From Effrenium voratum (lineage: Eukaryota > Sar > Dinophyceae > Suessiales > Symbiodiniaceae): a DNA stretch of 64,000 nucleotides. The notes beneath the pieces were generated by a model that saw nothing but the letters and a program-made list of their open reading frames with translations, was not told the DNA's origin and did no database searches. Both the position numbers and the translations under genes were made by a program. Positions within the stretch are counted from its first letter, which is position 1, and every line of letters starts with the position of its first letter. The stretch lies in contig CAUJNA010002124.1 in the NCBI GenBank assembly GCA_963377175.1, positions 61,001 to 125,000 on the forward strand, read 5' to 3'. Below, one piece after another: positions 36,501 through 48,106 of the stretch.

Positions 36501-37330
36501 CTTCCGGGTTATGCGCTGAAGTTTTTCTTTGGGCGACTCAGGATCTTGTGGCCTTCGGGGCAGAGCTCAGTGGATTGCCATCCACGTTTGGGCATGCCAT
36601 GCGCCAACCGCATCCAACCCGTCCAACCCAGATGCAACCGAATCCTCGGAGGTGGTCAGCGTGAGGACTTCGTCAAGAACGGCATCATCTACCGAGGGTT
36701 CCCCGAGAACGTGTCCAAGTGGTGACTGCTGTGCATTCATGTGGACCTTTTTTGACCGTGGCTCATGTGGGCGAAACCGTGATGGAGGCGACGAAGCCTA
36801 CTTTGCAGCAGCTGCTCTTCAAGAACGAGGAGCCTCCTTCCTTCCGATGGTCTGCGCTACATGAAAGACTTGTGAGCTGGCAACTGGCAGCAAAGCGCTA
36901 CCTCAAGACACAAGGCCAACGTGCTTTCCACCGAAGCAGGCCCGCTGACAAAGCCCATAGTGTTTGTCCCTCTTTAACAACGTGTCACGAGTTGGAAGAC
37001 GACTCTCCAGCTCGATGGAGTTTAAAGAGCGTGGAGCCTTTGTCGAGAAGGTTCTCTATGCCATCGCCACGGATTTGCCTTTGGCAAGACCCCCGATGAA
37101 CGCATGCGTCTACGTGGTTTGCAATGACTACGCTGGCTCTAACTGAAGGAGCTGAAGGCCACGAAGCAGGTCGCAGCCACACCCAAAAGTCATAGTGACC
37201 GTGACAGCCTTCATGATGTTGGAATCTGCCCCCGCAGGACAGCCGCATGCCCGCGTGTGCAGAACTGGTGCCCGCTTCTGCGGGCGCGCAAAGATTGGCT
37301 AACGTGTGTCGAACGTCGGAGAGACAAAGC
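33511..37330 (+). CDS. Scattered exons of an unrecognised gene
   Basis: Protein-like plus-strand segments with AG at the left edge and GC/GT/GA at the right are: about 33511-33594 (CQEVVDKRAQQPLQLALTLK); 33687-33845 (VEAIFMKLVPLLVSSKKSAQ); about 34314-34455 (Pro/Ala/Lys-rich, PPAPKAGAPAQTRASG); about 36653-36722 (REDFVKNGIIYRGFPENVSK); about 36762-36881 (MEATKPTLQQLLFKNEEPP); about 37010-37080 (MEFKERGAFVEKVLYAIATD); and 37238-37320 (RMPACAELVPASAGAQRLAN). I do not recognise the family and did not confirm phase between exons. They may form one gene, two genes, or a continuation of the coiled-coil gene. No start codon or stop is assigned. Confidence 0.4.
34915..35011. repeat. Short direct repeat
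   Basis: CACCTCCACTAGGGTAAACC (34943-34962) is repeated with two changes about 50 nt later as CCGCCTCCGCTAGGGTAAACC-like sequence. The flanks (ACAGCATCA / ACCGCATCA, then AAACAC) are also similar. A two-unit tandem duplication of about 54 bp with no assig. Confidence 0.5.
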
Positions 37331-37475
37331 TCGCGAACGTGGCGGAGCACTCGGAACGACACCGCGAACACCGGCGAGTGAGCGGAGAAACATATCTGCG
37401 CAGGGGAACCGCAGCGAGGAAAACGGCGTCTTTGCTCGAAGAAAACAGGATTTCGCGCTGCGCGCTTGTCCTGAG
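36259..37475. repeat. 45-bp dispersed duplication, two copies 1.17 kb apart
   Basis: 36259-36303 and 37431-37475 match at 39 of 45 positions, sharing GAAAACAGGATTTC and GTCCTGAG/TTCCTGAG ends. Both could encode a similar peptide (ENRISSCAL versus ENRISRCAL). They may be a duplicated exon, one possibly dead, or a short dispersed repeat. Confidence 0.55.
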
Positions 37476-37801
37476 GAAAAGACACTAAGTCGGAACAGAT
37501 GTCTCGCCCACGGACGTAGCTATTTTAATGCTCCACCTTCTCCGGCGATGGAGAAACAGGGGAATGAGAGGTACCTGGAGCAATTCGGCTGCTTTGTTCC
37601 CAAGACTTGTGCTTCTGCAAGTTCACGTGAGTGAAGAAGCCTGGGCCATCTGTAGTTTTTGATGCTGGCAACTCAAATGGATCAACCGACGCTTGCAAAC
37701 AAACACCTCACGTTGTGTTTGGGCGTGTTTCCACGCACGCGCCCGCATTTGTTGCATCCCGGCTCCAGCGTTTCAGTGTTGTTTCCCCAAATCCATTCCA
37801 T

Positions 37802-40800
37802 ATGTGGCGCCTGGTGCTGGCGCCGCTGGCGTTGCTTCCGCTGCGGGAAGCTGTCCGTCTTACTGCAGAGGCCCGGGCGAGAATTCTGTTGGGCCATTGT
37901 TTTGCGCACTTGAAGTGTTGAAATTGCGACGCGGTGCAAGCTGCGTGGGTCGACAGCTGGCGACCTGGGCTTTGGACTGCCTGAGTGGCATCTGAGAGCG
38001 TCGGGCCGCATGACTGTGCAGAAAGCTGCGTGATTCTTGATCAGATTGTTATCCCAGCCAGGCTTCATGGGCGTGATGCGTGTGGGTTTCCCTTCCTTGT
38101 GTTGCGTTCGCTTTCCTGTCGCGGGCTTTGTATGGGTTTCTCATTTTTGCTTAAGGCTTCTTAAGCGCGCCTCTCTGGTTTCTCATGGGTGGCAAGCTCC
38201 CGTGCAAAGCAAGACCCTGGCGCTAGGAACAGCCAGCGTTTTTGGCCAGAGGCGTGCTGTTGTTTCTTTCTTTCTTTGCTTGCTTGTGTGCGAGCGTGCT
38301 TGCTTGCGTGCGTGCTTGCTTGCTTTTTCTTTTTCTTTGTTGCTTTTCTTTTTTTGTATTGCTTTTCTTTTTTCTTTCTTTCTTTTTTTCTTTCTTTCTT
38401 TTTTTCTTTCTTTCGTTCTTTCTTTCTTTCTTTCTCTCTTTTTCTCTTTTTCTCTTTCTCTCTTTCTCTCTTTCTCTCTTTCTCTCTTTCTCTCTTTCTC
38501 TCTTTCTCTCTTTCTCTTTCTTTCTTTTCCTTTTTTTTTTTTTTATTTCTTGTCTTTTTTTCCGTTTCTTTTTGTCTTTCGTTTTTTTTCTTCATTTTTT
38601 CTTTTTTCTTTCGTTCTTTCAGTCTTTCGGTGTACAAGCGCAGCTTTGCCCGGCGCCCGGGGCCCAGTCAGTGTCAGGAGGCAGAGGGCTGGAACGCGGG
38701 GGAGGTGCTGGAGGATGTGACGAACCTGCTGGGCGGGGCTGAGGAGTTGCAGCCGCTGGTGGCCAGCCTGCAGCTAGGCCCGTCTCTCACGAGGCTGAGG
38801 AGCTGTCGCGAGTTCTGAGTTTTGGCCTCGTCCCACATATCCCAAATATCATAGCTGGGCCCGAAACAAGGCCCCCTGCCATCCTCTGGCAGAAGTGATG
38901 TTCTGACCACTGCAGGACGAAGATGAAGGGGACTGTGCGCCTGTCTCATGGCAGAGATATGGGCAGACACAACTACTCCTGGCTGGAGCTGAATCTCACT
39001 GCCAAGGATGAGGCAGGCCAACCGGCTCCTTTTGCCTTAGGGAGGTGGCATGTCGTTTGCTGGTTTGAAGCCATTGTGTGCATGCGAAACGGAGCAGTGC
39101 CACAGTCTCTGATATTGACAAGCGCCCAGATGCGCCCAGCAGCTACTTTTGTGATCATGTTTTGTTGGGCTGAGTACTCTACAGGAGAGCCGATGACTTC
39201 TGGCCGCAGGTGCAGTTGCTTTGTGTCCCCTCCAGGATCCTCTTGAAACCCGCAAGCTCTTCTTGAGAATTGGGGTGTTTTTCAAGCACTGTTTTCATTG
39301 TCCATTCATTGCTGTTTATTTATTTTTTTCTCGGAGAAGCAACAAGTTTCAAGTTCAAAGGAGACCCCCCCAGTGACTGCCACCGAGCGCCTTCCCGAGC
39401 CAACAAGTCGCGACTAGTCTTCTTTTCCACTTGACGGTCTCACATTGAACTCAAGCCTTGAAGCAGGGAAATGAGAACTGAACTTTTGGGCCAGGTGTTT
39501 GATGCGGCAAAGGCTTCAATTTCTCTGCCTGCAATGTTTCAGGCCTCGGCCGAAGAATTCAAGAACGGCTTCTTTGACATTGCAACGAAGTACAGGAAGC
39601 TCGCCGCCAACTTGCCTTGTTCGACTTCAATGCGGACGCGCGTTTTTTGAGGGTGCTCTTTTTGGGGTGGTTTTCAAGGCAAACTGTGAGTTGAGCTGGG
39701 TGATGTGCTGCGGCTCAACCGTGTGTGTGTGTGTGGCTGTGCGGCTGTGCGGCTGTTTCCTTCAACAGCGTTGCGCAGCCATCAGGCTGTCCCCCAAGTG
39801 CGGGGGATTGCTTCTGGAGACTGAGTTGTCTTTGTGGCCCCGAGGTTTGGCAGGGTGATGCACGCGGCAGCGGAGGGGGCCACCGTGTCGATCAGATCCT
39901 TCCCTGTCGGGTGGAATCAGAAGGCAGAGGCGGAGCTGCTGCAGGTGGTCAGACGGCTGGGGCACCTGGAGGTGGCGGAGGCCACGGCTTTCCAGTTCGA
40001 AGACCTCATCGAGCACCCCGACGAGCCGCTCCTCCAGGAGCTCTTCCGGGGCTTTGTGCTGAAGCTGGATGCCACCCTCACACGGTCCCTGGAGAGGGCT
40101 GTGACCGCGGTGGTGGAGCGGGCGGAGGCCGACGGGCCGGTGGGCCGGGCTGAGCAGCTGGAAGACATTTGTTAGTGTCCTTTCGTCCTTTCGTCCTTTC
40201 GTCCTTTCTTGTGCTAAAGAAAAGGAAAGAAGTTTTCTTCGTTCCTCTTCCTTCGCCCCGAAAAGGACCGGGTGGCCCAGACCGCGGCGAAGCCCATGGA
40301 GGCGGGGCCGAAGCAAAGGGTTTGGATCCGAACTCTGGAAATCTGGGGCCGGAGGCCACGCAAGTGCTGATGACGCTCTTTGCCGGGGCATCCGTGGATG
40401 CGAGGTTCGCTTACAACCAGGAGCGCGGGTAAACGCAACTAAGCCGCAGCGTGGCCGTCACGCTCCCATCAGCATTGGAATGTCCATTTGAGTCGTGTTC
40501 TTCACTCCCCCTTGGTTCATGGAACAGCCAAGCTGGGAAAGACATCAAGCCCGCATTGTTTTGAGACATCTCAGCATAGAGAGATAGCAAGAGAAAGACC
40601 TCGAGAGAGCTGATTTCTGGCTGTTCCCCAGCAGCCTATCCTTTGCCCTCTGGAGGAGTTTGAGATTCTTTAGAAGTAAACAAAGCACTGTCCTTTGAGA
40701 TCTTGAGATGCAACTCAACAACTTCAGTCAATGCCACCTGTGGTTGCATGCTTTTGCGCGGTCCTTGCCACTGTCAAGCTTCTTCAGCACGCGCTCTTCT

Positions 40801-41005
40801 TTTGGTCTGTGGTCCAAGTGGACGCCATGGGAAGATTCTGTTGGCCTCGACGGAGGCCTGAAGGCTGGCGGCTTCCCTAGGCATCGCCTTGTGCCTTTTT
40901 GTTCGCTGAGCGTCGAAGGAGAACATGGCAAAGATCATGAATGCCTTACCGCACCTCAACACGACCTTCAATGATGTCGTGGGCTTCTTCCAGAACCTTG
41001 GATGA
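37802..41005 (+). CDS. Putative secreted protein, about 298 aa, seven exons, unknown family
   Basis: Exons: 37802-37876, 38672-38772, 38916-39006, 39495-39613, 39854-40170, 40314-40420 and 40919-41005 (TGA). All seven join in phase. Donors: GC, GC, GA, GC, GT and GA. The first exon begins MWRLVLAPLALLPLREAV, a short hydrophobic stretch that looks like a signal peptide, so entry into the secretory pathway is inferred. The mature part starts CQEAEGWNAGEVLEDVTNLL, has a mostly helical, Leu/Ala/Glu-rich middle (EAELLQVVRRLGHLEVAEA, LTRSLERAVTAVVERAEAD) and ends HLNTTFNDVVGFFQNLG. I recognise no domain. The first intron contains a 370-bp pyrimidine microsatellite. The 39854-40170 exon is GC-rich with strong third-position G/C, unlike its intronic surroundings. 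Confidence 0.65.
38262..38632. repeat. (CTTT)n / (CTCTTT)n pyrimidine microsatellite
   Basis: About 370 nt of C/T-rich simple sequence: CTTTCTTT and CTTGCTTG units, a clean block of CTCTTT repeats (about 38437-38520), then T runs. It creates long Phe/Leu/Ser frames on the plus strand and Lys/Glu/Arg frames on the minus strand; none is coding. It lies in the first intron of the putative secreted-protein gene. Confidence 0.95.
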
Positions 41006-41386
41006 GGCAGTTCGCACATGTATTTTATGCTCTCATTTGCTTTTTTGAACATGCGAGCCTGTTGCTGGCTGCAACCGAGCGAATGAGCCGTGCCATAAGT
41101 GCGCGTGCCGTGTCTCAACGGCCAGCGGCGCTTGGTTGGGCAACAATGGCCAGAGGCCTGTGACGGCACCTCGGGCCACGTCACGCAATGTTTGGGTTCC
41201 GAAGTCGAATCTGGTGCAAATCGCCATGCACCAGCAAATAACCTACAGGCAACGACCAAGCCGCGTTGGTATGTCTTCCGGAGAGATCTCCATGAAACAC
41301 CATGTAACACCTACGTTACATACGCGTGTATGTGTGCATTTGCGTGTGTGGTTTCCGAGGCAAAGGAAGAGCCCACCGTGGCTGGT

Positions 41387-42840
41387 GGCACTGGCGCGCC
41401 TGGGGCAGTGTCTGGAATCCGTGGCCTCGCTGGAGCTGAAGGACCTTCCCTGGGGCCTCAAGGCGAAGCGCAAAGCGGAAGAAATTCCCAGCACCGCCCA
41501 AAACGAACTGCTCTTTGGGGGGGCGGGGGGGGTGGGGAGGTGGGGTGGGGGGTATTCAGCAGCGCTGGCGCTGTGGCCCTACTGTGCTACAGCCTTCTTT
41601 TTGGATATTTACTCACTCGACGAGTGTAAAGTGCAAAACCTAATGGACGCATTTCAAGCTTGTCCGACAGATGTCCGACAGAACGTGTTTCTATCGGCGC
41701 TGTTTGTTTCACATGTTGGATAAATGAGCCCCTCACCAGCTCTCGCGTAGGCTGTGATCTCCTGGGAGGGCTTTTCGCCTTTTCAACTGCTCCTGCGGCT
41801 GCTTGACGATTCAGGCGCTGAATCACTTGTCTCGCTTGGGCACTTGGCAGGTCTGAGGTTTTCCCAGGTGCGTTTTTAGAGCTCAGCTGCTTTGCCACAG
41901 GTGTGACAGCCCTGGCAGACGAGAACTACAACGTGAGTGCTGAATAGGGAAAATGTCGACATTTGGCAGAATGCCATTCTGATTTCACAGCCGTTGACAG
42001 AGCCCATGTCCGGCACGCTGACGGTTTCTCATCCGACGCTGTTGCTGCAGCTCAGCTCATCTTTCTTGGCGGGCTGCCGAGCTAGCAATGTAACCCGCGG
42101 GAACCGCGGTGGGCGTATGGCATACGAGGTCTGCCGAAAGCCTCCAAAACAGGTGATGGCATAAAAGCTGCCCCGCAATGAGGTTGGCTTGGGACCATCC
42201 AAAGCAAACCCTGCAGGGATATTTTTGAACCTCATGTGCACTTTTCGAACCCTCACTCAGCATGCGTGCCGTAAAATGTGGCAAGTTGGCCTGCTGCTGC
42301 AGGTTCAGTGCAGGTTCTCTGCGCAGATAAAGATAATCAGGCTGATCCAAGCTGCCACACAAAAGAGAAAGCATCCCCACCAAATGTGGCATCGGTTTGT
42401 GGAATTGCACTACAGTACCAAGAGCCGAATCATACATTTTTCTACGGCGACATATGCCATGATATTGTCAAGCAGACATCTCTCATTCAGCTCGAGACTT
42501 GAGAGGCCAAAGTTATGCAGTATTTCTTCGAATGGGCACCCGAGCATTGGCAATGTTCCCTGTGCAAATCGCGCTGTGTTGGAGTGAGCAGACATCAGCC
42601 GACTCAACTGCTTTCCAGGCAGATCACTGAGGATGTGAGCCGAGGAACTGTTTCCATTGCCGAAGTCAAAGACTTCCGAATCTCTTTAGGCCGAAATTCA
42701 ACTGCTGGACTTCCAACGGTAGGTGGGTTCCCAAGTTCTTGAATGAATGCATGCCGTGTTTTCACGCGCAGCGCACAAGGAGGCCGGCTTCAGAAACCTG
42801 GAGAGTCCAGGCTGTGCCAGTCTGCCAGTGCGCAAGGGGA
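41387..42840 (+). CDS. Unassigned exons upstream of the helicase fragment
   Basis: Protein-like exons: about 41387-41480 (LARLGQCLESVASLELKDLP); about 41903-41932 (VTALADENYN, donor GTGAGT); 41991-42051 (PLTEPMSGTLTVSHPTLLL); 42619-42718 (ITEDVSRGTVSIAEVKDFRI, donor GTAGGT); and about 42773-42838 (HKEAGFRNLESPGCASL). The second, third and fourth join in phase. None matches the N-terminal RecA lobe expected upstream of the helicase exons that follow, so they may be a separate gene or a diverged extension of it. Family not recognised. Confidence 0.4.
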
Positions 42841-42909
42841 AAAGTTGGGCTTGTGCCTGGCAGGAAAGGGCTGTCCGAGAGGTCCGGTTGATTTGGGCCC
42901 ATTGCGCAG

Positions 42910-45900
42910 GTCCACACCTTCCTGAAGAAGTCCTTCGAGCGGCTCTCCGAGGCTTGAGCTGCGCAGCTGGACTGTGGTCAAGAGAGATCGCGAGGTCTGA
43001 AAAATCTACTTTGGTGAGTCCATGCCTGATCTATTCGGGGCAACGCACGGTCCTACTCGCTTTGCAGGTAGACCAGATGCTGCCGCAAGTGAAGAAGGCA
43101 TGATGTGGGAAGATAAATTCAGCGGGGTATTTAAGTATGCGAGTATGTGAGAAAGCGGCCACATAGGGACAGGCAGCAACAGGCCAGACGCATTTCGCCG
43201 CCGTGTTGTATGCTGAATGATCGCAACTAGGACCTGGGGGCTACAATTTCGAGAGAATATTATACGCATCAAACGAATGGCACTTATGGACCACGGTCGG
43301 TTGCTGAGCGTGGATTCGGAGGTGTTTCAGAGGAGACCCAGCGTCAGGTGGAAGAGCTTGCCAGCCGTGGTGTTGGCATTCACCATGGAGGGTAGCTTGG
43401 TCGCGGGGGCAGAAAATGGGCAAGTGTGATGAATGTTTATGGAGCGATATGGAGCGGTTTGCAGCATTTGTTTTGCTTTGTTGCTGTTCAGCTGGTGAAC
43501 AGCAACCAAGAGATGCGCTTAGCCTGCAAACCGGATGGATTAGACTGGCTGCGCGTACCAGCCAAGGCTATTGCCAGTGGTGAAGGAGGCGCGAAGTGTC
43601 CGGGATGGGGCATCCGTGAAACAGACTCAGCACACTTTTTGCTTGTGTACAATGCCTAGTTTTCTTGCGGCTGGTGAAAATATAACGGGTCGAGCACTTG
43701 ATTCCAAGAAGCACCACCTCACTGTTGCTTTCTCATCCAGTTTCGCATTGGTACCTGGCAGTGGGAATTTTCCTAGGGAAGGCGAGCACCGCCTTCTCCC
43801 ACAGGCAAACTCCAAGCTCAGGCGGTGGAGATCATGTTCTCCCGTGGGCTGGTGCCAGCCTGGCACCTTTGACCCGGAGAGTCGCTGCACTCTCTCCAAG
43901 TTTTGGCTCGCTCAGAACCAGTCTCTGAAGGGATCGGAGGTCAGAGCTTCAGGGGCCAACAAATTTTACCGCTTTGCAGAAGGAGCTCGAGTGGTTTGGC
44001 AGCGCCGTGGTTTACGGCTCTTTCCCTTTCGCTTTTCCGTTGAAACTCTCTAAAAGGGGCGGGAAAAGGGTGCGGGGGGAGGGTGGAGGTCGGGAACCCA
44101 GTTTTGACCTCCCAGACTGGGGTCGACGTCCAGAAATCGCAGCTGCCGTTGCCAGGAAGGTCCTCTTCGCCACCGAGACCTTTGCTATGGGCGTGAACAT
44201 GCCCGCGCGAAGCGTGATCTTCACCGCCTGGGCCGGCTGCTGAACAACAGCGGTGCACTTTTCCAACAGGTGCTGTTTTCCTTGACCAGTTGCATTTGTC
44301 GAGAAGCTGCCCGGTCGGTGAGCTCCGGTCGTGTCTTGAGGCTTCCTACCATCGGTTTAGGAGGTGCTTTCGTTCAAGTCGGCTCGTTGAGGCCAAGCAC
44401 GATGGCAACCAGCGCCGTCCGTTGCTGCCGTCGGAGTACACCCAGATGGCCGGCCGTGCTGGGCGCCGAGGCCGCGAGGGAAGCAACCGGGTAGCAGGGT
44501 TGGAATCAGGGGTTGTTTCGGCACTTTTGTGATGGGGGGTGGGGAAGGTGTTGCTGGTGATGCTGGTGCACTTGTGGAACATGAACTGGACATTTACTCG
44601 AAAAGCCTGTAACAGATCCGGTAACTGCAGCCACAAATCCAGCAGCTACGCGATTACCAAGCATGGTTTTGGTACATTCTTGGTGGTCGTGTGGTCGTTT
44701 GGAAGTGTGCATAGACTGCACAGCCTAAGGGTCCTTTGTTTCATTTGACCATTCAAGATAACAAGAAAACACAATGCAAACGAGGTTGAGATGAACAGTT
44801 GGGAAAGCCGGACATCGAGCTTGCACGCAAAAGCCGTACCCATGGTGGACCTCTACGAGAAGACATCCCCAGAAACCTCAAAGAGAGCTCTACGACCGGG
44901 CCCCGGGCCCATTGGCCCATTCCATCTTCAGGCCTCGACACGGAGGGTAACGTGTACATCCTGTGCGGGGATGAGGTGCCCGACCAGAAGAAAGTCACTC
45001 GGATGATGACCAGCAAGGCGCCAAATTTCGCGGCGTTCTCGATCCGCGGCTGGGAGTCATCCGAAAATGACGCGGGATTGAGGCAGTCAGAGCAGTCAAA
45101 ACCGCCGGCTCGGGGCTTTCCCTGGTTTGTCCGCACCGCGCGCCGAAACGTGCCAACAGTCCGGGGCGTTCAGTCATGGGCTTGAAGGACTTGATTTGGA
45201 AGAGATTCCTGCATTTGTAGATCCTTACATTTGTGAGGAATCCACCGCGTTTTCGTTGTTGGTCAGGGCTGAAAAGGATGGTGAACTTGTGAGGCCGAGC
45301 CGCTGCTCTCTCGGTTCCGGGTGACCTTTGCGATGATCCTTCAGATGCGGCTCGGATTGTGGCAATGCGTTGCGATGGCGATGGTGATTCTTGATCAACA
45401 CCTGTGTCTGATTCCGGAAAGCTTGCCCCCGGCCCAGGAAACGCTTCGCGCAGAGCGGGGTTCAGGTGGAGGACCTCCTTGGCCAGTCCTTCCTTGAGAA
45501 TGCACGTGCGCGACGCAGGCCTGCACCACTTTCGCTTTAAACTTTAGACACATCGAGCAGCTTGGGCTTTACTCCGTTGGTCCGTCGCGCCTTGCGACGC
45601 AGGCCGAAGGCGCGGCAGGACTTGAAGGAGCGGAGCCGGCAGCTGGAGGCGCTCGTGACTCGTGACGCCGGTTTCCCGGATGGGAGCTTCGTGGTTCCGA
45701 AGCAATGGGTATCTCGCGGACAAACCGTCACTTGCTACGTGCTCTTGTTCCACAGGATCATGTTTGAATGCATCCTTGTGTAAGAGCAAAAAGCCGGCAA
45801 GGACACATTTTTGGAGTGCAGACGTTGCAAGTGGTAGCATTGCTTTTGCGTGCCTGTTTCCGCCTCAGTATAAGTTCCAATGTGTCAGTATGAGATGGCG

Positions 45901-46850
45901 TGGCTTGCACGATTTAGTGCCGTTCCTATGCTTCCTGCGAGCGTCTTCTGCGCAATTTAGGAGCAAAGGCCAGGCATGGATCAACCAGGCCTGTAAGTAC
46001 AGCAAGGTGAAAATGCGCAGCGATCCAAGCGCGGATGAAGCATAGGACGTGTTTGGGATGCACTAACATTCAAATCTCAGATATTGCATTCCATGCAGAA
46101 CTGATGCTTCAGAGTCTTGGAAGCGCACGTCTAAGCCCATGGCTGTGACTTGAGTTCCATTGGGGCTCTAAGTTTGAGGACATGTTGCCAGACAAGTTTT
46201 ATCCAAATCTATGTTGTGTTCCATGATATTGTTGGATGGACTGCGTTCCATGCGGGGAAGGAACGCCACAGCTAAATGGCGGTGGCTTCGATGGGTGTGT
46301 GCAGTTTCTCGAAATGCAGCTGTTGGCTATGCCGGGGTTCCCCTTGTGCGCCAGTGGAGTTGGTTTGTCCACGTCGCCGCTGCCTTTCGCTCTGCTCTCA
46401 CGGGAGCTGGCCATTTGTTGTTCAGAGCCTGCAGCGAATGCAGGCCTTGCCGCCACTGCAGTGCGTCTTCGGGGAGCCAGACATGGAGGTGGGGCCTTTA
46501 TGGTGGATTAGTCGCTTCACTTATGAAGACATTACATTTTTGGATTGGGATGTTCCGTTGCAACTCAACGTGAACTCGGGTTTTGTTCGGTGGAGTCATT
46601 GTTAGAAGACCGCTAGAGGCCTGAGGCTGCTTTGTGGAAAGGCCGAGCATGTGCACGTCTGTGTTCTATGGAAATGCAGAAAGGCTACATCTCAGATTGC
46701 CTGGAATCCAGGGGTAGATCCCCGAAATCCACGCTTTCCTAGCTTTGCCGCGCTGATTCTCGCCTTTTTTTTAAATAAAAAAACGAAGGCTCGATTTGCG
46801 GCCAGGACTATGCCGACATGGAGGTGCTTTCCCGCCAGCTCGGGCTCCAG
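42910..46850 (+). CDS. SKI2/MTR4-like RNA helicase, partial (second RecA lobe)
   Basis: Exons: 42910-42951 (HTFLKKSFERL), 43068-43097 (DQMLPQV), 43333-43391 (ELASRGVGIHHGG), 43805-43853 (AVEIMFSRGL), 44156-44225 (KVLFATETFAMGVNMPARS, motif V region), 44392-44470 (SEYTQMAGRAGRRG, motif VI), 44932-45017 (VYILCGDEVPDQKKVTRMM), 45294-45347 (PLLSRFRVTFAMILQM), 45454-45510 (VEDLLGQSFLENA), 45603-45654, 46426-46488 (FGEPDM) and 46806-46850. Sequence and order follow SKI2 (cytosolic exosome cofactor) more closely than MTR4. Phase fits at nearly all joins; a mini-exon between 43391 and 43805 is missing. Donors are mostly GC. The first RecA lobe (motifs I to III, including DExH) and the C-terminal DSHCT domain are not in the window, so this is a fragment, a rearranged gene or a pseudogene. 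Confidence 0.8.
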
Positions 46851-47016
46851 CAGCCTGGACTCAATGGGAGATCTTGTTCGCGGTGTGTTTGCCACGTGTT
46901 GGGCTGAATTTGAGGCTTGGGCAGGTTCTAGCAATTCTGGAGGCCCAAAGCCGTCTAACAGAGATTGCATGGGCTCTGAACATCCTGCAAATGCGATGAG
47001 GTCAATGCTACTTAGT

Positions 47017-47155
47017 TGAATATTCACGACCCCTAGACCCCCAAAGAGGTACCCCAAATGCATGTGTGGCTGATGAGGCCTCTTGCACTGCATGTTTGAG
47101 ATTGAAGTTTGCCATCGCCAATGCGCTTTGGCTCAAGTACTTGATGCCCATAGCA
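47017..47155 (+). repeat. Left terminal direct repeat of the small LTR element
   Basis: 139 bp, TG...CA. It differs from the right copy by one 3-nt indel and about seven substitutions. It contains TTTGGCTCAAG at 47127-47137, identical to the last 11 nt of the dinoflagellate spliced leader. Confidence 0.8.
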
Positions 47156-48106
47156 AAACCAGGGTTGGCGCTCACTTACCGTACTGGGGTTAATAAGGGT
47201 CCCGGTTTCTGGTTCGCTGTGTTTCTTTCCCTGTTGAGTTACTTTACAGCCGTAATTGCTTTTTGGGATAGGCTCCCTCGGTCCGGTAAGTTTGCGCACC
47301 TCGTGCGTGGACCCGGCTCCGGCTTTCTCAGCCAGAGGCCAGCGAGGCGTTCGACTCACTCACCCGGGCTTGGCAGCAGTTTCGCCTTGGGGTCGAAAGG
47401 GTTCGGAGGAAGCTTCGTCCTGGCGTGGCAGGCCAATTTTGCTGACCACAGCGGCATTTGCGGGACGCCTACCCCGACCTCTACGTCTCTGTCATCGCTC
47501 GTGGCCGCCGTCGGCAAAGTCCACTTGTTCAGCGGGCACAGGCCGCAGCTCAAGGCGCGGCAGGACAGGACGGCGCACCTGTTCAGCAACCTGGCCGACA
47601 AGTCCGTCGTCGACGCCGACGGTGTCTACTGTTCAGGCTGCAGCTCCAAGCGCAGCGGCAGTTACATCGACATCAGGGCCGGCAGACCAGGCTACACACG
47701 CCGCCGGGCCCGCCACCACAAAGGGCCCCTTCTGGCAGCCAGCCCCGTTGACAACACTCCTCCTACCCTGCTACGGCATTTGGGGGAGGTTCACTTCGAC
47801 CCAGTGCCGCAGGCGCCGCCAAAGCGCCCGAGATCCTGGGCGCTAAAAGCGCAGCAAGGTCGAGGACGCGGGGCCCACGCTCCCCATCACCACCTGCACG
47901 TGCGTCCCTCAGCAGCCGGCCTCTAATTCTCGCGTTGTCCAACTCCTCGTATCCAATTACAAGAGTGGACAGCGCCGGAATTTGGATCTTGCAGCATCGG
48001 CGCGAAGGAGTCCCACCGAGGCCAACACAGCGGGCACATCAAGCTCCGCTCACTGAGAAGCTCCGAAGGGCAACTACACCTTTTTCTGTCCAGACTGGTC
48101 GGCCTT

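Noticed and set aside
32480..37330. Assigning these exons to the coiled-coil gene with certainty
   Set aside because: A TAG closes the last phased coiled-coil exon at 32479, and joins across the stop could not be shown in phase.
38037..38818. Long Phe/Leu/Ser (plus) and Lys/Glu/Arg (minus) ORFs
   Set aside because: They are translations of the pyrimidine microsatellite. Only the short end after 38672 is coding, as an exon of the secreted-protein gene.
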